This document shows positions 25,901 to 37,121 of a stretch of 64,000 bases of DNA, piece after piece. This DNA is from Balanoglossus misakiensis. Its lineage: Eukaryota > Hemichordata. The notes under the pieces were generated by a model that ran no database searches, had not been told where the DNA came from, and saw only the letters and a list, made by a program, of their open reading frames with translations. Position 1 is the stretch's first letter, and each line of letters opens with the position of its first letter. Location of the stretch: contig CM082582.2 of the NCBI GenBank assembly GCA_040954595.2, positions 13,020,001-13,084,000 of the forward strand, in the 5' to 3' direction. The position numbers and the translations under genes were made by a program.

Positions 25901-28900
25901 TTTTCAGCATCATAACTGTAATTGATGTGATGTGGTGTGGCATTCTATGTTTTACTAGTTTGGTTTATGGGCTTGTCTATAGGAACAACACGGCATGACT
26001 CACTGCTATAGGATTCTACATGTCTTACCTTGTGTGCAGTCCTGTCTATAGGATCTACAGGAGTAGCAACTGGTCGTATGATTCTCTTGTCATCTGGGCC
26101 ACACTCCAACACTGACCATAATTCAGTCAACATTGCTGTGATAAATCCTGCACTTTGTAGAGCTACCATACCGGGTCCTGTGGCTGCTATCTGTGTTACC
26201 ATGGTACCATATCCAAATTTCTCATGTTTACTCACCTATGTAAGATAGTCATAAAATGTACCCGTCACTATTTGACCTAATTCTCATACCAGTACCTCAT
26301 GGGCATGGATAGCAGGGTTTGAAGATCCCCACTGTATAAAGAATACTAGGATTCCATTTTGTTGAAAAAAACTTGGAAACAAATGTCATTATTTTGCTGA
26401 AAAATCTTACCTGTAATTTCTTGGCATATCTTACATACATGTATTGTACACACTCATTGATGGCACCGGTTTGTTGTAACATTAACAAACCCTGAAAAAG
26501 AAAATTGAACAAAAGATAATTGGCACTGTGTACACTGCTTGTCACAGATATCACCACCACTGCCATCATTTTCACCACCATCGCCACCAAGATAATATAC
26601 AGATACCCACTTACCTTTGGAGTGCCAGCAAAATTTAACAAATTATCCAATAGTGTTTCTTCCCATGCAATGACATCAATAGACTCTTGTTTGCTGCTCT
26701 GAGAAGTGGTTTCCCCGTCAGAGTCTGCTCTTGGTGTGGGTGCTCTGTCCACTTCACTACTTGCCTACAACAACAGAAACATACATGAAAGTTAGCTACA
26801 CTACAATCTACCAAAAAGTCTCCCAAAGATTATTCAACTCTACCCTATCTCCCTGGAAACAGCAAAGAGTAAAACTGGAATGAAATAAATTCCCATTACC
26901 TCTCTCCAGGCATCAGCAATATATGTATGTAATCCATACGGGTAGAGAACATGTAAGCCTTCACAGTTACTGTATAACTGTCTGGAGATGAATACATATG
27001 CACCAATCACAGATCTGGAAGGAGGTGGACCACACTGGCTGGGCAGAGAGCGACTCAGGGCTTTCTTGGCAAATTCGGCAATCGTGTGTACAGCTGCTTT
27101 TCTGTAAATGAATAAATGCATCAATAATTATTTTCAGTAAAACACTTCATCTGCTCTCAATAATTCTTCTTCACTTTTTATATACAATGTATATCACATA
27201 GTAGCATGACAAAGAAAAGAGTTTGTTATCTTTCATGCCAAAGCCATACAATGTCACTCAATGTCACTACAAAATATTTTCACTTACTTGTTATGTTGTA
27301 ATCGTCCTTTCGATTCACCATACAGTAAGATGTGTCTCCCACACTGTGATGATGCTAGTACTGATAAGATGTCAGCTATGTGAAGTAATGTTGCATCTTT
27401 GCTCTGTATAAAATTAAGTATAAATGTGTTCATATTGAGTCAAAGTTTGATCACTTCTTTTCATGAAGAAGCTGGCCATGTTTCCTGTTGCCTCTGCATG
27501 GTATATAAAATTGATTCACCTCACCTTTTTTCCTTTCAGGTACATTTTCAGTGGACTGATCAATTCACCGATGATTTTGTTTTTCCACATACAGGCAGCA
27601 CACACAGCTTGGAATGCAGACAGGGTCTTCAACAAATCAGTGACCAGATTGCCAGGGTCAAAGGTTGCTGTGAAAAGAAAACAACCAATCGGTGTCAAGA
27701 CTTCTCAGGTCAAGAGATCAAACTTAAACACACACACACACAATGTGGCTATCCATGGAATACAAGTGACTAAAATTCCACTCCTAACACAAACTCTGTG
27801 AGGTAGTCATCCATTCATTCATCCAAAATATCATGACTTACAAACCTGCTTTCGTCGAGAGCTCAGAACCCCCATCGGACAGTAGCATGATCAATGAAAC
27901 TAACAAATCTGTTATAGATACTGCAAATAAAACAGATAAACAAATATTAAACTTTGTATCTTCTAGTAGATTGGTCTGACCATATCCAATGTACATGTAC
28001 ATCTTGCACACATTTCATATGTCTCATAAAATCAGATAAATTGTAATAAATTTACCTTCTTTGTCACCGTGTTTGATGGGAAAGAATTGTCTGCCATTGC
28101 TGTAGAGTAACACGACTCCAACAATACTTAGACAGTGTACGAAATATAAATACTCCAATTCCTTTGCGGTGAATGTTTTTCTTCTTCCTTCACCTACAAT
28201 CAACAAAACATTTGATTTTAATCAATGAAACTACACTTTGAGATATGAGCTTTGTTGGTTATGAAGAGACTGAACATAACAGAAGTAATATCTAACCTAT
28301 TTTAGCTTTCTTCATTTTTTCTGTGACTTCGCTGACCCGATCTAGTCCAGATCTTCTCTCTGATATGAATTCCATCAGGAAAATGACACAGGTTTCAATC
28401 TGCAGTGAAAAGAATTGAACCAGTGTCAAATAACGTCAACTGCGACTACTTTTTAGTAAAAATTGATTGATTGATTGATTGATTGACAGACTTACTAAAA
28501 TTTGGTATTTTTCCAAGATTCGAAGCATTGCTGTTCTGCTATAATTCCCATGCTGTAAATATAAATAAACCAATGAGTGACATGATAAAATGGATTTGAA
28601 GCGAAGTTAAAATCAGCAGCAGAATAAACTGTTACAGTGTACATATTGCCAAAAATATTAATCATGTGTATTGCATTGCATATAAGCCTCCTCCACCAAG
28701 TTTTTGTACATACCATCCATTTTCTGAACCAAGTTGCTTTAGGATCTAACACAGCCAAATAATGCAGAGGTGTCATAGTGTCCTTGGAACTTGCAGAATC
28801 TGAAGAGTTGGTAGCCAGCAGTGACAGCGTACATTCTATGATATCATCCAGAAACCTGAAAAAAAATGTGAATTGTAAACACACACAGTTCTCTTAATTT

Positions 28901-30984
28901 CTCTTCATTCAGAAGGCAGGACAAAGTTTCAGTCTAAATTTCTTTCTCAGTGTTTTTATCTCGTCACAGTGAGTTCAAAAAATTACAAAATTTGAGCCTG
29001 AGTGTTAACAATATAACTTACTTTTCTGGATATCGAACCCAGTAAGCAGGTACTTGCAGTTGGAACTCATTGACCAGCCTGAACTGTAACACAAAATATC
29101 TTCAGTTACTAAACTGGTTTCATGACCACAGCATAAAAGAAGAAAAATGAAAAAAAATCACTGGAAAACATACCTTTCTCAGTATTCTTTCCAGTGTAGG
29201 GTCAACTGCATTCAACCCATCAGCAATGGGTATACTGGCTTTACTTTTGCGACTTTTGAAGAGCGTTTCAAGATGATCAGCTGTGAAATGCAAATAGATG
29301 ACATCTATGAAGAAATCTGACATTCAAGGGATCATGAAAATGGGTTAAACGGATCACAGTGGTGGAAGTCAAATGATAAACTCTGTGCAGACTTACTGAG
29401 ATTGTTGTAGACCTCCTTGGTAACATTATGAGACGAGGCAGAAAACATCCTTGCATGGAACAGCAAACTCATGTCCTGTCATTCAAAACACAATAATAGA
29501 TGAATTATTATCAGATGGAAGAACTGTACGATACATGATCGTATGACAGTTAAACCAGGGCAAAGAAGCAGACGAGTTGATATTTCAGGTATTATTTTTG
29601 ATAACCAAAACCAGTATCATTATGGACACATACTTACCCCTAAAACATCATCATCATCAGCAAGGGCCATCATAAGTCCTTCTTTCAAATTACTCCACTG
29701 GTCACACACAATCACATCTGTTGGTGGGATCTGACACAGCTGATGTAATGCTTCTTGTCTTGTCTATGGGGAAATAAAATCATTTTTACAATGGCTTCAG
29801 TTCCTGGTCTGAAAAAACATTGCATTACTCAAGAAGTTGATGGATGAAAGAAGGATAAAACTGATAAAAAAAAATTGTTTCATGTTTACATACAATTTGA
29901 CTTGAAATTAATACACTGGAACACAGAGAAAATGTGGCCTTACCTGTAAAGGATTATCAATATCCATATTTCTTGCAATCAACTGAAACTTTTCTTGATT
30001 TGGAAACATATACTCTTGCTGTAAGAGAAAAAGCTTTGACACAATGATCTTCCATGTTAGGAACTGTTCACTTTAGAAGCATTGATAAATTTAATTCACA
30101 TGGACTCCCTTCTTTAAATATAATTTGGCAAAGTGTTTCAATACTGATTTCAGAAAATTTTCACATTCATATTTGCACACATACCTGATTGAACGACGAT
30201 TCAAATGATGAGCTGTCATCACTAAAAGGAAATGCTGTTTTCCTTGGACTCTGTCTTCCTTCTAGTACCTTCCTCTCCTTGGCGACATCTTCATCAAATG
30301 TCTCAAGGAGTCGATCTACAGCATCTTTGGTTTTCTCTTTCAATGATTGGGTCAGCTTGGCATATCTGTGTATACAAGTTCAATGTCTGGAATTATAATA
30401 GAATTTCTATAAAATTTAACTTAAACTTTCTTTTCAGGAAGATGTGATGCACAGCTGACCTTTGCATAGCTTGGCTTGACTTAGCATAAGAGTGCACACA
30501 GCTTTGAGTGATGCAGCACAGTTGAGAGACTTACTCTGGTGAATTGACCACTCTCTCTGTGATAGTTCTAATTACTTCTTCTTCACCACCACCCTTTCCT
30601 CGACTTTCTAACATTCTCTTCTCAATCTCATCATCCATCAGGCCACTCATGGAGTCACTGATTTTACTTCTCAGATATTTCACAAACTCATATCTGTAGA
30701 TGAAGGAAAAAAAATCAATGTTTGGGCACATTCATGTTTGGTTAGGGAATGGATGCACAGTTATAACACCAGTTCATACTCCTTTCACAAGGGGTAGTCT
30801 GTGGATGTGTCCAATATCATACATATGACCTCGAACTTCTTTACCTGTGGAAGTTTTCATCTGTCTCTTCTAAATGTAGCAGCATTTCCTCTGCTTCTGT
30901 CACATTGTTGGCAGAACGTATGTTTGGCTCTACTTTGCTCACCAACTGACGAACACTAGGAAGAAGATCTTCTTCCTCTGCCAT
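22934..30984 (-). CDS. TBC1D32: TBC1D32 / Broad-minded, ciliary Hedgehog-pathway protein (30 coding exons)
   Basis: Coding exons in transcript order: 30845-30984, 30535-30693, 30185-30365, 29944-30018, 29638-29763, 29397-29475, 29174-29280, 29022-29083, 28714-28855, 28496-28552, 28297-28399, 28056-28193, 27846-27920, 27525-27667, 27288-27403, 26900-27101, 26615-26764, 26411-26491, 26029-26235, 25739-25858, 25532-25620, 25288-25404, 24825-25033, 24555-24680, 24261-24414, 24033-24154, 23682-23836, 23441-23581, 23144-23332, 22934-23047. They sum to 1292 residues in frame (human about 1257). The C-terminus carries the TBC-like module, e.g. [43 protein letters not shown] and [14 protein letters not shown], nearly matching human. 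TBC1D32 works with CCRK/CDK20 in cilium assembly and Sonic hedgehog signalling. A non-coding first exon ends at 31358 and carries a uORF. Confidence 0.95.
25621..25652. repeat. (CAAA)n microsatellite in TBC1D32 intron
   Basis: ACAAACAAACAAGCAAACAAAC repeat directly before a TBC1D32 exon acceptor. In the transcript orientation it forms a T-rich tract next to the splice acceptor. Confidence 0.7.
28466..28488. repeat. (TTGA)n tetranucleotide microsatellite
   Basis: About six TTGA/TGAT units in a TBC1D32 intron, 8 bases from the donor of the exon at 28496-28552 (intron side). Confidence 0.8.
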
Positions 30985-31357
30985 TTTCTCAGATTGTGGT
31001 GACAAACTGTAGCATGAGTATAAACAACAACAACGTGAAAATAAACAAGTTAGACTGCAAACAGAGTAATACAGTAACACAAGAAAGTTTGACCTTTAAT
31101 ACGAAGTACCCTACGACACAGGCGGTAGAAGCATGAGCTGGGCTCTGTGACCCTCGCGTACAAACGTCAGATAGTCACTCGGTTCTAAATGATGGGGTAA
31201 TGAGTGTGTACACTCTGCATGGACGCATCATCTTTTAGCTAAGTCGGCTTTCTAATTTTTCATGACAGTTGTCTGAGCCAGGTTTCCATAAAAGCGAACC
31301 TCAATTATCTGTACGCTTAAATTAAACTAAGAAACAATAACTGAATTATCGCTTTAC

Positions 31358-31493
31358 CTCGCAATATTATCTTGATGTTGGTGTTGTCAACGTACACAAA
31401 GCCGCCATTTTCCTTTGGTATGAGACCCTTTAACTATGTTCATATTATATTTAGAGTAACCTAGGTGGTCATGTCAAAGGTGAATGCTCAGTC
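31358..31493. promoter_or_regulatory. Compact bidirectional promoter, TBC1D32 (-) and acidic-protein gene (+)
   Basis: The TBC1D32 non-coding first exon has its donor at GCGAG|gtaaag (exon edge 31358) and an upstream ATG at 31406-31408. The divergent gene starts its ORF at 31494, only 85 bp from that ATG. The shared interval includes AAATGGCGGC, a YY1-type motif seen at the 5' ends of many housekeeping genes. Both transcripts must therefore start within roughly 100-150 bp of each other. Confidence 0.6.
31367..31408 (-). CDS. Upstream ORF in the TBC1D32 leader (13 residues)
   Basis: The minus-strand ATG at 31408 opens a frame of 13 codons plus TAA within the inferred non-coding first exon, upstream of the spliced main start at 30984. 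If the leader is transcribed as modelled, it could reduce main-ORF translation. The transcript start is not known. Confidence 0.4.
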   Translation of the reverse strand: MAALCTLTTPTSR

Positions 31494-33388
31494 ATGGCGG
31501 TCGATTCAAATTTTGTGAGAGAGGCCTTCGCCCAAATTCAAATCCCACCGTCTATGTATCGAACTGTACAACAGAGATTCGACCAAGTGTAAGTTTCAGC
31601 AAGTTTAAATCATACGTATGCATCCGAAATGGTTGAGCCTGCCCTAGGCTATGAAAGATCTGACTTGGTTTTCTATAAACAATAACATGTTGTTTTTGTA
31701 CAGTGTACAGTCCATACACATTGATTAAATGTGTGTTCTTATTTGTAGGTATGAATGGTTAGAGAATGGTGGAAAGCACGATGAATACAGAAGCAGTCCC
31801 CCACTCCCAAACTTACTTCCACCAGGATGGCCTTTCAGAAGTTCAGGTTATCAGGACAAGAACTGTACGACTGAATCAACATCAACATTAAAAAGGAAAA
31901 GAAAACAAGATGCTTTGAAAGAAGAAAACAATCCAAGAAGTATGGATGAATTTAAGACATCAGAATATATCAAGAATAACAGGGAAGAGTATGAGTTCAG
32001 GAGTGACCAACATAGATATGCGAGTGATGACGAAGACTCCAACGATGATGACATGGATGATGTTGATATGGAAGACGGAGATAAAGATGAGAAATATGAT
32101 GGCAGAGATGATCATCATGGTTGTGTTGTAATCAGCGAAGATGGTGGTGATGATGATAACTACAGTGGGCACGATGAGGCTGCTTATCATGGTAAAGGCA
32201 AAGGCGATGATGGTGATTACAGTGGGTATGATGAGATTGATGATGGTGATCATGGTAACAGTGATGATGATGATGATGACAAGTTGACATTAGAGGACTT
32301 GCATACAGAGTCAACAAAGTCAGTCGTCATGTCAACAACCGAAGAAAGTCGTGAGAGACCACTAGACACAGTGGATGAGTTCATGTTCTACAGACCAAGA
32401 CAAAACAGGTACCTTTATTTTTAGTTAAAATGTAACTTTTCTTGTATGTTTTAAATCCTACAACCATTAACATTACTACCTTGTACTGGGTTCACCCTAC
32501 AACTGTTACAAATAATATGATTTTATCTGTAAACTATAGGAAGACCGCAACAGCTCACAAAAGACTGAATGTGGATAAAATATGGCTAGCAACTAAGAAG
32601 ACACCAACTGACAGAAAACATATGAATGAAGGAGACAACATGCCAGTGTACTTACAAAGGTATGGCTCAAAAGCTATATGTGACAGAGACTATCAAAAAC
32701 TTCCAACATGCCCATAGTCAAAATGTACACTATTGGTCAGCAACCTAGTGCTAACTCTTTTGCTTTTCATTATTTCAACAGAAATCTTCAACATCAGGGA
32801 TTTCAGTTGCATGATCTCAGTGAAACAGAGGCGCCTGAAGATTATGTATATAAAAGTGGAGTAAAGAAATCCAGATCTGACCAACACCACAGAGAATCAT
32901 ACATGACCAAACCTCCTGGATCTTCCTCCGGACGAAGAACAAAGCTTTTGAAAGTCGTTGATTCATCTGTGATACAAGTGAAGAAAGTAGAGGAGGAGAG
33001 GCAGGAAGTGCACGAAATGCATGATGGGATTGCTGCAAAGGACTGGAATACTGGGAGACAAAGTGGAGACAAAACACAGACAGCAGTGGTGAATAAAAAC
33101 ATTGCTGTTTGCAAACCGAGGAAGAGACTTTCAGACGTTGCAAGCACCAGAAATACTGACGCTGTCACGCTGTTTACACCAATCAAGGGACTTGCTAAGA
33201 AACCACGCAGCATTAAAAGGCAACGCGTGGAAAACCCACGGGTGATCAGGAATCAAGCTGTCAGAAGTGTGGGAAAGAAAAACCTGGTTCATTCGGAATC
33301 TCTTTGTGTGCCGGATTTGTTTGATTCAGATACAAGCAATCACTGTGGTGGCATCTGGAACAGAATTGTGGATGAAAATCCAAGATAA
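31494..33388 (+). CDS. Unrecognised acidic, probably nuclear protein (4 exons, 493 residues)
   Basis: Exons 31494-31588, 31749-32408, 32540-32659 and 32782-33388 join in frame with canonical sites. I do not recognise the family. The N-terminus (MAVDSNFVREAFAQIQIPPS, then a stretch containing YEWLENGG and LPNLLPPGWPF) looks folded and may be the conserved module. Residues ~125-215 are extremely Asp/Glu-rich and include a duplicated D-D-x-x-YSG-(H/Y)-DE unit. The C-terminal 200 residues are basic, with clusters such as KKPRSIKRQRVENPR suggesting nuclear localisation. It ends with LFDSDTSNHCGGIWNRIVDE. An acidic tract plus basic tail suggests a chromatin or nucleic-acid role; that is inference. 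It shares a promoter with TBC1D32 and ends tail-to-tail with NIPSNAP3 (AATAAA at 33583-33588). Confidence 0.85.
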
Positions 33389-33582
33389 AGATGCATATGT
33401 ACAAATGCAAAGTTATGATGCAGGTTTATAATTTCCTGATGTTAACAGTTGCTAAAAAGAAATTCCTTCGCTCTGCACTATATAATTTCAGATTTTGTAC
33501 ACTCATTTGTTGGATTGAAATAATTTTGTAAATGGCCTGTACACATTCAAGTTTCTTTTACACTGTATAAATACTCCTTGAA

Positions 33583-33628
33583 AATAAAGCAGACTTTCAC
33601 ACCTAGAACTGGCAGTATTAGTTTTATT
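33583..33628. terminator. Back-to-back polyadenylation signals of the acidic-protein gene (+) and NIPSNAP3 (-)
   Basis: AATAAA on the plus strand at 33583-33588 and on the minus strand (TTTATT) at 33623-33628. Since cleavage falls 10-30 bases beyond each signal, the two 3' ends should meet or overlap slightly. Confidence 0.6.
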
Positions 33629-34097
33629 GGTCTAATCAAGATACAAATGTAATTTGGCTCAAATATGTTCCATGTCACACTGATTTCAAGGCTATGATAT
33701 AAAATAGACAAATTCCATCAAAATGAATACTACACAGTTTACTCAATCCAAGTTCTTGCATTCATTAAAAAGTAGCTAGAATCCCTTATCTAATTACTTT
33801 TACATCTATACCCTGATATTTCCCAAACCTAGCTCAAAGAAAAACAAACGAGTTCTGAAACTTCTCAAATTAAAAGAATATATTGTAAACGATCTTTAAA
33901 GGATACAGAGGTTCAGCTGACATTACTTTTCATAATTACCAGTCTACTATAGCACCCTGCTCAAGCACATGACCCCAATGGAGTATTTGATTTTCTGATT
34001 TGATTAAAAAATAACTACAGCTGCCCGACAACACATCAGATAACTCTAATTTCAGTTACTGCTTACTTCCACAGAATCCATACTGTTTCCATGGTGA

Positions 34098-36017
34098 CTA
34101 TTTCAAGGTTGAGAATGATGCTGGCAGTAGAATTTTGTTATTCATCTGTACAACATTCTTCCACAAATCCAGACCTGAAAAAAAATCCAAGGTACTATTA
34201 CTTGGCAAAAATCCACAAGACCCTGGGAGATTTCACAAGGCAATTCATATGGGAATATTCTCTGGACGCAAGGCAAACGACACTGACACAAGACACCTGG
34301 CCAATGGGGAAAGTTGACCAAACACATCAAAAAAAGGGTATATCGGAACTTTCTGGGATCAGGCCATAATCTCAGTGAAATAGTTGAATCTCACATTAGA
34401 TGTAAAAAGACAGACTGGCCAATGTTCTTTACTTACTTGCAGCTCGGACTTCTTCAGTAGAATTCACAATCTGCCTGCTTTCTCTTCTGTTATCCAAACT
34501 CTTCCAGTTCCACAGAGTATACACTGAAGAAATCAAAACAAATATCTTTGTGAGAAGGAATATTCTTTTGACTGGGTGGCAGGCCCTATATGTGATGCAT
34601 GTGTGAAAATGTAGATTGTTCCTGTACACACATCAAGCCCTCATCATAAATAAACCACTTCAGTATAATTCTTGTCCATGTAGGTCCATACATTGAAAAC
34701 TTACCCATGTTTAGCTGACCCACATCACTGAACCAAACACCCATGATTTTACAGACACCCGGCTGTATCTTGTCATATTGTTCAATTCTGACTTCCACTG
34801 CTTTCCTAACACTGTCCAACCAGGCATTGTCTCTTGCTGGCTTAAAACTATAAAACCTCAACTCATATACACCTGTACAGAAAAAGAGAGAATTCATGAC
34901 TCAAAAAGATGATCAATACATGTAGTGTGTTCTTCCAATATACTTTAAACAGGAAGACTGGAATACATTGTGCCCGAACAACACTCACCCCCTTCAGCAA
35001 GTGGTGTGTCATACACTGGATGCCATGGTACAGCCTGTACGACTGTATTATCTTGCTTGACAATCATCTTGGTCATCCTGGAAATATAACTACTTAACCA
35101 CACTGGATCCTCTGATAAAGCCTTCCTCACATTAGTACGGTGGGCAAAGTTGTCTGCAACAGAGAGAGAATTGTCAATTCCCTGCTATCTGGTTAATGGT
35201 TGGATTTTGATTTGTCTAATAAAAGTGATGTTATTTTTCAAAATGTTCACTTCTATTCATCTCAGCTTCTTCTGATATGTCAGTTTGTCTTCATTGCAAA
35301 ATCAATACATTTTACAATGATCAAGTTCCAGTCCTTCAAAAATGTAATTACCATATTCCCAAATGTGAACCACTTCACCCAGACCGCCCAATTCAGTTGT
35401 CCAATAGCCGTACAGTTTGGAGTGATTTGTCCTCAGGTGGAACTGGTCCTTTGTCAATTCCATGAACTTTCCAACTTTGGATGGATGGATGGAGTATATG
35501 CGTAGTTCATATACTTTGTCCACATTGTGGTTTGGATTGGTTTTGGAAAAGTTCCTGGCGGCTGTAATACTTGGCAGTGAATATCTGACGGGATGTGCCT
35601 ACAGGTAGGGGAAAAAATGATGGTAGAAGGTATAGCAAATACATGATCCCGCAGTACTCTTGTATTAATGCAATAAAATAAGTGTGCCATCACATGGTCC
35701 TTTGAACACTTGGACACGCCCTTTTGACCATATATAGGCATATGCAGATAGAAGGTGACCATACTGTAATATGGTCACCCTGATGGCCACCTCAAACCAG
35801 CACTCCAGAATGTATTACGACCAAAAAACGGATGCATGAGTTGCTCGGACCCCAGGCCCAGGGCACGGACCAGGACCAAAACTTTGCTCGAGGGCCGTGA
35901 CGTCTTCACGTCGACTTGAGATGGGCCTGAGGAATGCATGATGTAAACGTAAAAACAACCGAAACTTACCAGAGACTGAATTTTGCAAAGTCTTTGGAGA
36001 TGCTTCAAAGAGAGCAT
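34098..36017 (-). CDS. NIPSNAP3: NIPSNAP3-type mitochondrial protein (two NIPSNAP repeats)
   Basis: Coding exons 35970-36017, 35352-35598, 34989-35153, 34705-34872, 34437-34523 and 34098-34174 give 263 residues in frame (human NIPSNAP3A 247). The Lys/Arg-containing N-terminus MLSLKHLQRLCKIQSL resembles a mitochondrial presequence. Two ferredoxin-like NIPSNAP repeats follow: VYELRIYSIHPSKVGKFMEL with YGYWTTELGGLGEVVHIWEY, and VYELRFYSFKPARDNAWLDS with MGVWFSDVGQLN and YTLWNWKSL. The end ILLPASFSTLK matches human LLIPTSFSPLK. NIPSNAP proteins are mitochondrial matrix/outer-face proteins; NIPSNAP1/2 act as mitophagy signals, while the biochemical role of NIPSNAP3 is poorly known. The gene lies downstream of PEDS1 on the same strand. 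Confidence 0.95.
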
Positions 36018-37121
36018 GGTTATTAATCACTTTATGCATCAACAATAAGTCTCTCTGCACATGCGAAGCAACCAGTAGCAGGCAGTAATCGCGTTACGTG
36101 AAACGCGACAACACGCATAACCTTTGCACCTTTGAGACCCCCTAGCTTTGTCAATATTGGAATTATTTAAAGGAGTTGGAAATCAAATAACTTATATTTC
36201 CAGTATGTATTCATCAAACTGTCAAACATGTTGTTTCCCACGTAGTACTACCACTGTGTTGCTGTCATTATTTACCATTGTCACTCAGGCACAATACCAG
36301 ACCACTGAACTTTGACCTTTGATCAATGGTCACCATTCAAATGTTAACCGTACCATCAGTGGAATTTGGATCCTGTGCTATTTACATGTTGGTCAGCTTT
36401 GTCCACGTCTGCATCTTTACTGTCCCTGACAGTCTTTGTCCATGTGACACAATACATGATTTGATAATGGTATTATATTTATTGTACTTTGTTGTCATGG
36501 CTACAGTGCTAGTGTTTAAAGGTGCATTTTCCAGACTCAAGAATCTGACATACAAATCATAAAACTATCACCAAATATAACAAACCAAAATGTTGTGTAT
36601 CACAGCTGCTGATACACAGTGTGTTTTGTTTCGAGTTTACGGTATTGTGATATGTGAGAAAGAAAACTTTCCCCTATGATAAAAAGATACATTATCTTCA
36701 TTAGTCTTTATCTTGACATTCGCACGCCAAATACACAATAATTTGTAAAAAAGTAAAAATTAGATTTTACAGTCCTTATTTGACAGCAATTACCAGGAAT
36801 CAATCGGAACGTTTTTGTAAAGTGAGAAGTTGTAACTCCTTCAAACGCACTTTAAAAAATCACAAATTCTTGTTTTAATTGTATTTATACCTACTTACAA
36901 TAGCTACCTTTAACTAGACCAAACAATAAATATTGGCGACATCATAATGAATGTTCTTTTCATAAAATTTGCCTGAAATCAGTGACTCTATGATGGGAAA
37001 GACTTGAAATAGTGCCTGCGAACTTTCATCAATCTCATAGACATGATCAGGTGGAGTGTTTATTTGCATTGCGAGGCTGCCAGGAGTAAAGAGATGAGTT
37101 AATGTTGGAGGACCAGCAGTC
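36018..37121. other. Intergenic interval PEDS1 - NIPSNAP3
   Basis: About 1.1 kb between the NIPSNAP3 start and the PEDS1 stop. It should contain the PEDS1 3' UTR (possible minus-strand AATAAA at 37059-37064) and the NIPSNAP3 promoter. No coding exon was seen. Confidence 0.5.

Noticed and set aside
31960-32317. Minus-strand Ile/Thr- and His-rich frames
   Set aside because: Antisense reading of the Asp/Glu-rich (GAT-rich) tract of the plus-strand gene.
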